DNA of 64,000 nt from Cannabis sativa (lineage: Eukaryota > Streptophyta > Magnoliopsida > Rosales > Cannabaceae). The position numbers were made by a program, and so were the translations under genes. Shown here one piece after another: positions 23,163 to 33,949 of the stretch (position 1 is the first letter of the stretch; the number at the start of each line of letters is the position of its first letter). The notes below the pieces were generated by a model. The model did not search any database and was not told where the DNA came from. It saw nothing but the letters and a program-made list of their open reading frames with translations. The stretch spans positions 31,677,686 to 31,741,685 of the forward strand of contig NC_083604.1 in the NCBI RefSeq assembly GCF_029168945.1, given 5' to 3'.

Positions 23163-25031
23163 TGTTGGGTTTTATGCCCTAAATAAAACTCATTTCAATA
23201 TAATCAGATTTACTTATTAATATAGATCAGAAATAACATTTAATGTTGCATGGTTCACATGATTTATTTCATGATTATATGTACATAATGTATAAATTCA
23301 TCTGAAACCCTTTTCACATAATTGATCCTGTTTATTGTGTTGTCAACACTTTGGAAAGTAAACTTGACTATGTGAATAAAGTTTCCTAGATTTATCAGAC
23401 ACAGGGTTTTACTGATATGATAATCTACAAAAGAGTTTACTTGCATTTGGAGAAATGCTATGTTCTTTCCAGAACATTGGTTAAAGTAAAGCTCAGGTTG
23501 GATGCATGGAGTATGCATCGGAAGGGACCGATATTGAACTTTGACATAGATTTATTAAACTTACCGTAATATCTACTCAAGTCAATATCGCCTAGTTGAT
23601 CCTAGATCAAATGATCTTATTCCTGTTATGATTAGGCTCAATCTCAGGAGGCTATTCGTGTTCTTTGATTTGTTAGTTAAGCCTACTTTTGGGTCAGGGT
23701 GATACGTACATTTTGGGAACACGGTAGTGCAATTGAGTGGGAGCGCTAACATAAACATGGAATCTATAGCTTTTATCTGGCGAATAGTAAGTAAAGGATG
23801 ATCTCCTTCGAGCTTGACGAAACGAAAATAAATGGTGCAGTACTCATTTCACATAAAATGAAATATCATTTATACGGGGTTAAGTGTTTTAAGGATTAAA
23901 TACATTGTAGGGTGTAACGGTAATCTAATCCCTTTACAGTATAGATCATTCATATAGAGGATCATTGATCAAATTAGGATTATAACAATGGATAACTAAT
24001 GATGTGTCTATATGGTGGAACATATAGAGCATTCTATATACTGAGAGTGCAATTCTAAGTTCTATGCGTGGATTCAACGAAGAATTAATAAGTCAGTGAA
24101 TTTAGGTTATAAATTCTTGATCTGCTTATTGGAAGCTTGGTTATATAGACCCATGGTCCCCCCACTAGTTGAGACTATATTTCTTGTAAGACTCATATAA
24201 TTGGTTTTGATTAATCAATTATAATTCTCAAATTAGACTACGTCTATTTGTGAATTTTTCACTAAGTAAGGGCGAAATTGTAAAGAAAGAGTTTTAGGGG
24301 CATATTTGTTAATTATGATACTTTGTATGGTTCAATTAATAAATATGATAAATGAAAATATTATTTAATAATTATTTATAGTTATTAAATAGTTAGAATT
24401 GGCATTTAAATGGTCGAATTAGAAAATTGGCATTTTTGAGAAAATCAGATGCAAAAGTGATAAAACTGCAAAATTGCAAAAAGTGAGGCCCAAATCCACA
24501 CTGCCATGGCCGGCCACTTTTATAGGGATTAGCCTTTGATATTTTCATTATTTTAATGCCAAATAATTCAAACCTAACCCTAGTGGAATGTTATAAATAG
24601 ATAGTGAAGGCTTCAGGAAAATTACACTTTTCATTCAGAAAAACCTAAGCCTCTCTCTCTCTACCTTGGCCGACCACTCCCTCTCTCTCTTCTTCCTTAA
24701 GATTTCGAAACACTTAGTGATTAGAGTAGTGCCTACACACAGCAAGTGATACCTCAATCATAGTGAGGAAGATCGTGAAGAAAGACTTTCAGCAAGAAGG
24801 AGTTTCAGCACTAAAGAATCAGAGAAAGAGATCCAGGTTCAGATCTTGATAATACTCTGTGACAAGGGTTAGAGATCTGAACAGAAGGAGTCATATTATT
24901 CCGCTGCACCCAATGTAAGGTTTACTAAACTTTATATGTGTTTATTTCATCGTTTTAGAAAGTTCATATTTAGGGTGTTAATCAACATACTTGTGAGTAG
25001 ATCTAAGATCCTGGTAAAATAATTTCTAACA
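23163..25031 (+). repeat. 5' LTR of element A (1869 bp)
   Basis: TGTTGGGTTTTATGCCC to TTTCTAACA, followed by the PBS. TATA box at 24592-24600. Confidence 0.93.
24592..24600 (+). promoter_or_regulatory. TATA box of element A LTR
   Basis: TATAAATAG in the same context (about 440 bp before the LTR end) as in the other family LTRs. Confidence 0.75.
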
Positions 25032-25033
25032 AC

Positions 25034-25050
25034 TGGTATCAGAGCCATGG
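25034..25050 (+). other. Primer binding site of element A
   Basis: TGGTATCAGAGCCATGG, complementary to initiator tRNA-Met, two bases after the LTR end. Confidence 0.9.
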
Positions 25051-25311
25051 TAATTGATTTTCTTGCAAGAAATTTGGACTTTAAAATGATTGTTTGATGT
25101 TTTGGATGGTATCATGTTGTATTGAGTGTTATATGATGATTGATTGATGTTTGTGAATTTTCGTGAAAAATAATTGAATATCTGTTTCTGGAATTAATTT
25201 TATTGGATAGTATGGAAAAAATTAAGCAAGTTACTTTTTTACAGAACTCAATTTCGATTTAATTTGAATTAGTTATGATTTTTTAAAGTTTCGAATAAAA
25301 TTAGGAATCGG

Positions 25312-25425
25312 GCAACCAGCTTCCGCGCGCGGAAATCATGCTGGTGACCCCCCTGCACCGAGAAATCTCGGCTGTGCGCGCGGACGTGTATGCACAGCAT
25401 ACCGTCCGTACAGCTTGCAATTTTT
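25312..25425 (+). other. GC-rich structured leader island of element A
   Basis: GC-rich block in otherwise AT-rich DNA, about 260 bp after the PBS. It contains the 14-base palindrome TTCCGCGCGCGGAA (25321-25334) framed by CCAGC and GCTGG, the hairpin CCGAGA-AA-TCTCGG (25358-25371), and a 28-base hairpin at 25381-25408. The last has a counterpart with compensatory changes in element E (63776-63803). Probable RNA packaging or dimerisation signal, by inference. Confidence 0.6.
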
Positions 25426-25429
25426 TCGT

Positions 25430-28060
25430 TTTTCTTCGATTTTTCATGCTATTTCATGGATTTAACTTCCGATTTTTTGTGTAGTTCTGTATTTATACAT
25501 TTACTATTCCTAATTCAATTCTAATTATCATAATTAAATTAATTAATATTTTTTTTAATTTAATTCATGATATTAGTGTAATTTGAATTTGAAAATAATA
25601 AATATCTATCTTTTTACTTAATTATCTATCTTATTTTTAAATTTGATTGTATCTTATCTTATTTTTAAATTTAAGGTCAGATATTAAATTTTTAAATTAA
25701 TTTTTTTTAAATAATTTGACCTTATTTAAATTTAAAATAAGATAAGTATAATCATGTAATTTTAAATAGATGTAAGATATTTTGTTAACTTTTAAATTTT
25801 GTTATTTTATTTATTTAAATTAAATTATAAAATCTGAAAAAGCTATTTATTTATCTTTTTTAATTTTTTTTATATAAAATAACATTAATTTTTAAAAGTA
25901 GTTAGCAAATTTTGAAATGATATTCAGGTTAGTTGAAACCTAATTTTTTCAAAATTGTAGGTTTAATTTTAAATATTATTATATTAATTTCGAAATTTTT
26001 TAAATTTTATTTTATTATATTAATTTTTGAAAATAATTTTTTTTTATTTAATTAATTTTTCGAAATTATTTATTTAAAATTAAATAAATCCTACATCCAA
26101 CTATCCAGCTAACCTTGTTGTAGGAGTATATGTTTTAGCTTGTTTGTAAGTTCTTAAAACCTATTATTGCTTGATTGCAAATAGATGGTTAACTTGTTGA
26201 CAGATCTAATGATCTGATTTTAACTCATGGCTCCCTTGGTCAAGTAAATAATTTGTAACAGGTATATTTACAATCTTCTTTCATCTGTGTACGACCTAGC
26301 AACATGATAGGATCCATCCAAATTGTGTGCCTGTGTGAGCCTATGTGTTTAATTTTATTATAGATGCATATAGGTTGTTGTTGCTAAATAAAATATCATA
26401 GTTCTTGATAGATTTTATTTCGGCCCATTTAGTTTTGGGCCTATTCAATTAATAACAGTTGTTCATTTTAAGGTTAAATTCCTCTCTTTTGGGCCTTGTG
26501 TGAGAGTTGGGAGCCATAGAAGTGGGTACGACATACTGAACCCAGCACCCCCTCACATGAACTACCCCAATTGTGAAGGCCCATTTGCCTGATTTGAATA
26601 ACTGTACTAGGTTAATTAAATTAGTTTAACCTAATAAAATTGATTACCAACATAATTAATTTCATTTATTTTGAAATTAATTTAAGAAAACCATAGTTTA
26701 AAGAATTTTATTCTAAGCTAAACTATATGTATTTTCTTGTATTTAATTAAATATAGAATTATAACCATCTAGATTCTTTCTGAAGCTTAATTTAAATTTT
26801 TCATTAAATATTCCTATTTAAGTTGATATTTAGTTATCTCTAACTAATCAACTTAAATCTGAATATCTTTTCGATTTAAAATTTCAAAATTAAGTTGAGG
26901 AATTTTAGAAATTGGTTATTAAGATTCTTTAGATATTTTTTAAGTTGATATTTTTTTAAATATTAACTTAAAATGGAATATTTTCAAATTAAGTGGTTAT
27001 AACTTAATTTTATATTTAATTAAATCTAATTTGAAAGATATTTAAGTTGTTTTTAGATTCTTCTAAAAAACTTAAACAAGATATTTTTTCAAATTTTGTG
27101 GAAAAGATACTTAGTCAAATAAGATATTTTCTAGATAGTTATTTCTAGACTACTTATTATTTCTAATATTAAATAGGAAAATATTATACATTGTGAAATT
27201 AATTATTTAAATAATTAATTTTGGTACAATTTATTATAAGTATATTTTTTCTTAGTATTAAACTAGAGAATAATAATTAAGCCTTCTCTACACTTAATTA
27301 TTTATTTCTTGAATTTAATACATTTAATTAAATTGAAAAATTAAATATCTAAGTTGATTTTCATCATGATACTTAAATATTTCTTTTTCATGACATTTAA
27401 TTAAATAGAAAGTTATTTTTAGTTGAAATTTATTTTTTCAACTAAATTTAAATAATTTTCAAAACATATTTTTTTATTTTATTAATCAATTTTCGAAATT
27501 GCATTTCATAATGCAAGATGATTTTGAATTTATCTTGAAAAATAGATTAAGTTGTAAATTAATTATTTATTTTAATTAATTCTTGGACCAACTTAAATCA
27601 ATAATTTTTTCATTTATTCATTAATTTAAAATAAACGAATTAAAGTATATTATTAGAAATTGAATTAATTAGTCAAAGGAAAATCTAGATAGGTGATATT
27701 TTTGCTTGAAGTATTTTTCTTAGTAATTATTATTTAAGTATTTCAAAAATATAAAGTTTTTATACTTTCTTTTTCAAAATACAATAAATATATTCTCATG
27801 AAAATTTATTTTGAGTTGCAAATTAATTTAAATTAATACAACTTAAATAATTTTCTTAATATTTATATATCAAAATTACTACTGAGATGGAAATAATTCA
27901 ATTTATTTCAATTACCATCTAAGTATAATTTTATAAATATTAAATTAAATTCTAATTTGGAATTTTCATTCTAAATTTGATATTTAATGAATATATATTA
28001 TTATAAATAATGATGAAAATACATTTTAGAGAATGAGCTTTATTATTAAGATATTCGATC
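25430..28060 (+). other. AT-rich leader of element A
   Basis: Non-coding, A/T-dominated. Includes the conserved stem block at 26491-26582. Collinear, inverted, with the leader of element 1. No gene seen. Confidence 0.8.
26491..26582 (+). other. Conserved stem-forming leader block
   Basis: About 92 bp that begin GGGCCTT and end AAGGCCC, with inner complementary pairs GTGAG/CTCAC and TTGGG/CCCAA. Counterparts: 57902-57992 (plus), 5888-5977 and 10936-11028 (minus). It is much better conserved than the AT-rich DNA on both sides. Confidence 0.7.
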
Positions 28061-28440
28061 TCCATTGTTGGTCTTACAATAGTTAAATTTTTTCAATATA
28101 ACCTCGAGACGCTAGACTTCGCCCCCCTTATGGATGGTTATTCGTTGAACACATTTAACACTGTAAGATCTCATTGGATAAGTGTTTTGTAAGTTTTCGT
28201 CTCTATTAGACTCTCCCCTACGGTGACTACTTAGAGATAAACTTATAAAACATGAAACAATGGTGGAAGCTCATAAAATGAGAATAACCTTGACTCTCCC
28301 CTACCGGGACAACGTTAGATTCTTATTTTGATCGAATAAAAGGTTGCTAGAATGGTTTACATTTCAGATGAGGTGACAACTCTATTCAATGAATGACACT
28401 TTGACTCTCGCCTACCAGGACACTGTATCAGTTTGTTGGA
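28060..28440 (+). repeat. Leader module 1 of element A
   Basis: Contains GACTCTCSCC-type motifs at about 28209, 28291 and 28403, and a CCATTGTTGG start. Corresponds to 59290-59660 in element D and, inverted, to 3985-4350 in element 1. Confidence 0.75.
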
Positions 28441-28584
28441 AACCTTGGAAATTATTTAAAATTGTATGTTTTAGTATTTTCACTTGTCATTCCTACTTGC
28501 TATATGTTTAATAATTTCTGAATTGTGTATGAATTTCTATTGAACCATGTTATTTCTGTTATTAAATTGTAGTTTAATTTCGAA

Positions 28585-28965
28585 TCTTCATTGTTGGTCT
28601 AACTTATTTTGTTTATCTAATGAGATGAATCCCTAATGGATTTTCACCATTAGACATACATAATAGTGTTAGATCTCGAAAGATAAATATTGTATATGCA
28701 ACATCTAGCTGTTCATCAATTGATGACACCTTAGACTAGTATTTACAATATGAAACAAGAAGATTGTATAAATAAGATTACTTTGTCTTTCGCTAATCGA
28801 AGCATTGTTGGATTCTTATTTAAACAACGAAATTATCCTAATTCCTTTTAGCTTATTCATTTCGAATTAGCTCAATAACATATCATTGGATGAATGGTCT
28901 ATAAATCATTTCATGTCATTCTATTTTTTCTTATGAAATTTAATGACGTATATGATTATATTCCC
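28585..28965 (+). repeat. Leader module 2 (diverged duplicate) in place of gag
   Basis: Follows the plan of module 1: CATTGTTGGTC, TCCCTAATGGATTTTCACCATTAG, GATCTCGAAAGATAA, then a CTTTCGCTAATCG variant of the GACTCTCGCC motif. Present also in element D (59790-60180), absent from element 1, where this position is occupied by gag. Confidence 0.65.
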
Positions 28966-28989
28966 GAAATTCTATCCCAAAATGATATA

Positions 28990-31240
28990 AATCCTCAATC
29001 TTAGAAATCTCCTACTTGTATGGGCAAATCTAACTTAGAGTTTAAATTAGTAGTGGTGGTCCAAGAAAGAATTACTCATTATATTTGGTATAAATTTAAG
29101 TCTTTGACTTTAATTTTAGATTCCAAACAGAAATTTTCTTATATTTCTAATTCCAGAATACAATACAGTTACACTTTCACAAGTGTTTATAACCATTTTC
29201 TATCAATCGATTCAAACTGTATGGAATATGAGTTTAGTATTCTGTGACCAGGATCCACTTGCACTATTCTAAGAACTCTTTGATGTAACTAAACCTAAGT
29301 CATCCAAAAGACACAACCACACATTTTTAATCTATGGCATTTATATCTTGATCATAGTGGTATTGACAAGATCAATCTCTGCAAAGAGTTAATATGCCTA
29401 TATCCACTGAAAGTAAGTTCATCTCATTCGCAGATGGATGTACATTCAGAGGTGGATATGAGTTTTTCGTTGTATTCTTAAAACGATCACTCTAGATTAT
29501 ACCTTAAGCAAAGAAATTTGAAATGTTTGAAAAATTTCATTAATTTCTAGCAATGGTGGAAAACCATTAAGGTAAGTGGTTAAAGATCTTGCGAACTGAT
29601 AGGGGTGGAGAAATAGTTAGTAGATATGCAGTTCAAAGATCCTTAAATTGATTTTTGAATTATATCCAAACTTACCTCCCCAGAAATTTTGATTTGCATA
29701 TTGATGATTAGTTACTAGTTGTTGCCTAAGACCTTCTATGGTAATACAATTTCCGAATGATGTAATGGTTGTATACTTAATGTAAATCATTACTAGATTC
29801 ATGGATGACCTAATCAAAATCTTAAGAAAAGCTAGAACTGTTAACCATGGTTTGCATGTTTGTTAGCTATTCTAAGTGATTAGGGGTGGACCATCCCATA
29901 GCCATTAGATAAGAAAGTGTTTGTTTAAACAAATACTACTTTTCTAAGAAAATGACTAAGTCTGAAATAAAGTAGCAAATAAAGGAGATATTTATTTCTT
30001 GATTCCAAAAGTGTTCTATCATCTTATTTGACATATGATGATCCCACTGCCTCTGTTGTCTTGTCACAACCGAAAAGGTCAATACCATTTAGTTTTCTTA
30101 GACATAATTCACGGTACCTTGTCGTAGTGGGAGAGTTTCTAGGAACTCACCTTCTTATGACTTGGAAGACACTAGTGATTAAAATCCATTGTAAGTTTAA
30201 ACAAGTAATGGATTGTCAAGATAAGAAACTAAGAAGAAAAGCCAATAGAACTATGGTTTAATCCATTCACATGGAGCAACCTAAGCTTTCTATTACCAGG
30301 ACATAAAAGGAAATTTTCGTTTATAAGTCTATTCAATGGACTTAACAAAACCTCATGTTCCTAGTATTATAGGTTTGAGTTTATCTAAACCTATGGCTTA
30401 TGGTATACCTGGTAATCACTTACTCTAATGCAAGCAACTTACTTTAGTAAGATGCTCAAGCATTTTCTTTCTAATGGCAATCTATAGAAGCTTCTTGACT
30501 TCTAGGCATAGATTTTATCTAAGGAAATGTTTCAACTATTCTAGAAAAGATAAAGCCATGAAAGAATTTCTTATATCAACAGTGAGAGGTCTCAGATATG
30601 CTTTAGTATGCCTTAGACCAGACACCTACTGTTGAGTGGGAGTAATGAGTAGGGATCAGATTAATCCAGGAGAAGAACATTGGAAGACAATCAAGTAAAT
30701 CTTAAGATTAAGAAGAGGAACTATATGTTAGTCAATAAGGGTGTATTTAAAACTCTTAGACTACACCACAACAGATTTCGAGATTTGCCTTTGTGGTAGA
30801 AAATCTTTCTGATAAGATGGTGATTACACTTGGGGTGGAATAGTGATTTTGGAGAAGTGTAAAAACCTATCTGAAGTCTCTAGGTCTTCCAGAAAGGGAC
30901 TGAATGTTAAAGTTGCAGGAAAGGTACTTATTCAGTCTAGGGAAAGTTCTATACATTTTTGGCACAATTCCAAATTGCCTAAACTACTAGTGTTAATTCC
31001 TGATTAACCAAAAGTAATTGCCAAAAGTATAGAATCCAGTATCCCAAAAAGAGTAGACATAGAGAGAGGAATTTCACATTATCAATGATTTTTTGATTAA
31101 AGGAAGAGTAATGGTGGAGAAAAGGTTGTGTTTAATTCAACCTTTCAGATCCTATTACGAGGAGTTTACTACTACTACACTTGGTTTGTATATCAAGGTG
31201 TTGAAATTATTTGAAACGCACTTTTTGTTTTATATTAGTG
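28990..31240 (+). pseudogene. pol: Degenerate copia pol of element A
   Basis: Integrase motif KILRTDRGGE is readable at 29583-29612 and the RNase H end near 30590-30700 (LRPDT-like, then PGEEHWKTIK-stop-ILR, where relatives have KWILRYL). Between them the frame is broken throughout, and lengths are well short of a full pol. Element D carries the same degenerate sequence up to its interruption. Small frames such as 30028-30261 persist only because the two DNA copies are similar. Confidence 0.75.
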
Positions 31241-31241
31241 C

Positions 31242-31252
31242 AAGTGGGAGTT
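31242..31252 (+). other. Polypurine tract of element A
   Basis: AAGTGGGAGTT directly before the LTR start TGTTGGG. Confidence 0.85.
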
Positions 31253-31586
31253 TGTTGGGTTTTATGCCCTAAATAAAACTCATTTCAATATAATCAGATT
31301 TACTTATTAATATAGATCAGAAATAACATTTAATGTTGCATAGTTCACATGATTTATTTCATGATTATATGTTCATAATGTATAAATTCATCTGAAACCC
31401 TTTTCACATACTTGATCCTGTTTATTGTGTTGTCAACACTTTGGAAAGTAAACTTGACTATGTGAATAAAGTTTCCTAGATTTATCAGACACAGGGTTTT
31501 ACTGATATGATAATCTACAACAGAGTTTACTTGCATTTGGAGAAATGCTATGTTCTTTCCATAACATTGGTTAAAGTAAAGCTCAG
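31253..31586 (+). repeat. Truncated 3' LTR of element A
   Basis: First 334 bp of the LTR, almost identical to 23163-23496, ending at AAAGCTCAG. It joins a 15-bp sequence also found in the element's own pol tail (31018-31032) and then the CACTA-like remnant. Confidence 0.9.
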
Positions 31587-32209
31587 TTGCCAAAAGTATA
31601 GTAATCACCAACTAAATTTTTAGTCATTAAAACTCGTTAATTAGTCACCGAAGATTTTTTACGATCAAGTATTTTTAGTCGCCATTTAGTCGCTGAAAGT
31701 CGGTCGTAGAAAATATTCAACGACTAAATATTTTTAGTCACAAAATAGTGTTATTTTCTGTGACTAAAATTAGTTAGAAATGATTTTAAATTTAGTCGCA
31801 ATAAAATTGATATATTGGTTACATGAATACCAATATGCACTTTCAACGACCAAAAAATTAAACTTAAGCAACTAAAATTTAGTCATGAAAAGGTTAATAT
31901 TTAGTGACTAAATAATTTAGTTGGCAATAATAAATAAATAATAATATAAATTAAGCATTCAGTGACCAACATTTAGTCTTAAAAACTAATTTATAATTTT
32001 TTTAATTTAGAGTTTATATTCAATAAATTATATATCAAAAACAAATTATAGTCAAAGCTATATTTAAATATTATTAAACACATGTATTCTTGATTTGTCA
32101 AAAAATATTACAATTACAATGAAATCCTTGCTTGAATTGCACTTTGTCAATGTTGAATTACACAAATTCTAAACCAGAAACTATAATAGCAGACTCCTCC
32201 AACTAAAGT

Positions 32210-32480
32210 TGTCAATAAGGAAAACAGAAAAAGCTACAAGAGAGAAAGAATGAGAAGCCCTCTTATTTGGCTCCAACCAAGAAGCTAAAAGCACACACCC
32301 TTCCAACTTTTGGAGCACTCTGAAGATCGGCAGGCATGATCTCGCATGTAATGCCAGTAGAGTTTGACCATTTGGTAAGGGCGTGAGCTGCCCAATTGCT
32401 CCCCTCTTTGCACCCAAGCTAAGTCCCACGAACCAAAAGTTACAATTTTTTGAGAGAACCATTGAAGCAGCCAACTCTAA
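32210..32480 (-). pseudogene. RNase H-like (RVT_3 type) fragment
   Basis: On the minus strand, a segment SLELAASMVLSKNCNFW is followed, after a frameshift, by NWAAHALTKWSNSTG and then, in frame again with the C-terminal part, SWLEPNK. The spacing and the N.AAHALTKW motif fit the end of the plant type-I RNase H domain found in LINE-like elements and stand-alone genes. Only the last third of the domain is present. The frameshift near 32400 shows it is dead. Source is unknown; it could be a captured host gene or a LINE piece. Confidence 0.55.
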
Positions 32481-32489
32481 GGAAGAAGG

Positions 32490-33740
32490 ATCAATGATTG
32501 AAAGAGGTTGAATATCTGTTGGAAAAGTATACCATCAATCAATTGTGCTAAGAAAATCAAGCATTCTAGGATATGGTATTATTGTCCAAAACTGACAGTA
32601 TTTGAAAAACTGAAAGCCCCAACAAAGAACTGAAAAGAAAATATGTCGAAACAAATTTTCAAGTTGCCAATATAATCATTAAAGCACGCACATTACAAAG
32701 GTTCAATAAAGCAATACTATCACAGCTCACCTTAAGAGAAGGTGTTGAAGAGTCCTTCCACCATGAATTCATTTGCTGTCATGAAAAATTCTTGAGCTGT
32801 CATCATTAGTACTATGGTACAATTATGGTGCCATTATTTCACAATTGTCAAGTGTTTCAATACATGTGTGCATTTATTCTAGATTATCCATAGTGTATAC
32901 ATCCATAATCACCTTGAAATTGTCCTTCATATTGGCTCCTGCAGTTTATTACTCTTCAGTTTTTTTTTCACATGACTATGCACCACAAATTAAAAAAAAT
33001 ACATCCCAATATGAAGTTGATCCACATAATATCATGCATATGTGTAATACACGTGTAAATAGATGCATTAACTAGAGAGGCCAAGCACACACACATCGGA
33101 CAAATGTCTCAATATCACACCAAAACACATTTCAAATGTTCAATTGTGGTCTCCTAGAATGATTGTTTAATCTCAAGCTGTTCTTTACCTTAGGGCCCAC
33201 CTGCGTACAAAGTAAGGATGAACATGAACCATCCTTATTTTCATAAACACCGTGACCCTGCAGCTTGCAACTTAAATTGATTTAGTACATAACATAGAAC
33301 AAAAATATCTAAAGGGATAAATGCTAACTACATTACCAAAGTAGATAAGGCCATTAGTATTAAAAACAACTTTTCTAACGTTTCCCAGATATAACTGTAA
33401 AATATCTATCTACTACTTAAATAATTGTAATTTCAATTATAATCTTACAGCTTCAATCTAATGCTGGAAAGATAACTTTTGTCCCTTATAATCTTTGCAT
33501 AAAATCCTTCCTGATCTGTCAAAAAAAATACAAAATGTCATGGAAAAACATAGCTCTGAAACAGAGCAAAAAGAAGACTAAAAATATGTATATTAATTTC
33601 TAATTGCAGAAATTAGTAACATGCATTTGAAGCAATTAAGCTTACCCATGAGAGAGAGTACACAATTAACCAATCAATAACTTTTTTTTCTTCATCATTA
33701 AGGGTCAAAATATGTCCTGCAAAACGCTTCTTATGTTCAG
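32490..33740. other. Unassigned interior of CACTA-like element
   Basis: No convincing domain in any frame. Base composition and short frames suggest captured intron or spacer. The frame at 32845-33075 has no recognisable motif. Confidence 0.4.
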
Positions 33741-33752
33741 ATTTATAAATCA

Positions 33753-33949
33753 CATACACAACTGGTTCTCCTATCTACATGGTCCTTAGCTGGCTGCTAA
33801 CCCAAGACAGTGTAGTGCCAATCCCGAAAGCCAAAAATGCAGAACAGGATGCTGAATTTGCTGGTGCACTTGGATGGAAGTTGACTGATGAAGAAATAAG
33901 CGAGTTGAGGTCCTTATCTTTAGAAATCCAACCTTTTATTGGTTCCTAG
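33753..33949 (+). pseudogene. Aldo/keto reductase C-terminal exon fragment
   Basis: From 33782, 55 codons read without interruption to a TAG at 33947. They include [32 protein letters not shown] and EIQPFIG. This matches the C-terminal end of plant chloroplast-type aldo/keto reductases related to Arabidopsis At1g06690 (named from memory of the family). Relatives have PIPGAKNA; here K replaces G. The stop comes where a one- or two-base loss shifts the final GFPVEKL-like end. Upstream residues (about 33753-33781) are weaker. The catalytic N-terminal and middle exons are absent, so no enzyme is made. Position inside the CACTA-like ends implies transposon capture. Confidence 0.75.

Larger units (their letters stand above)
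23163..31586 (+). mobile_element. Copia element A, gag-less and non-autonomous
   Basis: Plus-strand element: 5' LTR (23163-25031), PBS, leader, duplicated leader module in place of gag, degenerate pol, PPT, and the first 334 bp of the 3' LTR. The 3' LTR piece differs from the 5' LTR at about five positions. Left flanking bases are GATCA; the right target site is lost because the 3' LTR is truncated at the CACTA-like element. Confidence 0.88.

Noticed and set aside
30028..30261. 77-codon frame conserved in D (61150-61377)
   Set aside because: Both lie in the collinear degenerate pol; similarity is explained by DNA homology and the lengths differ by a frameshift.
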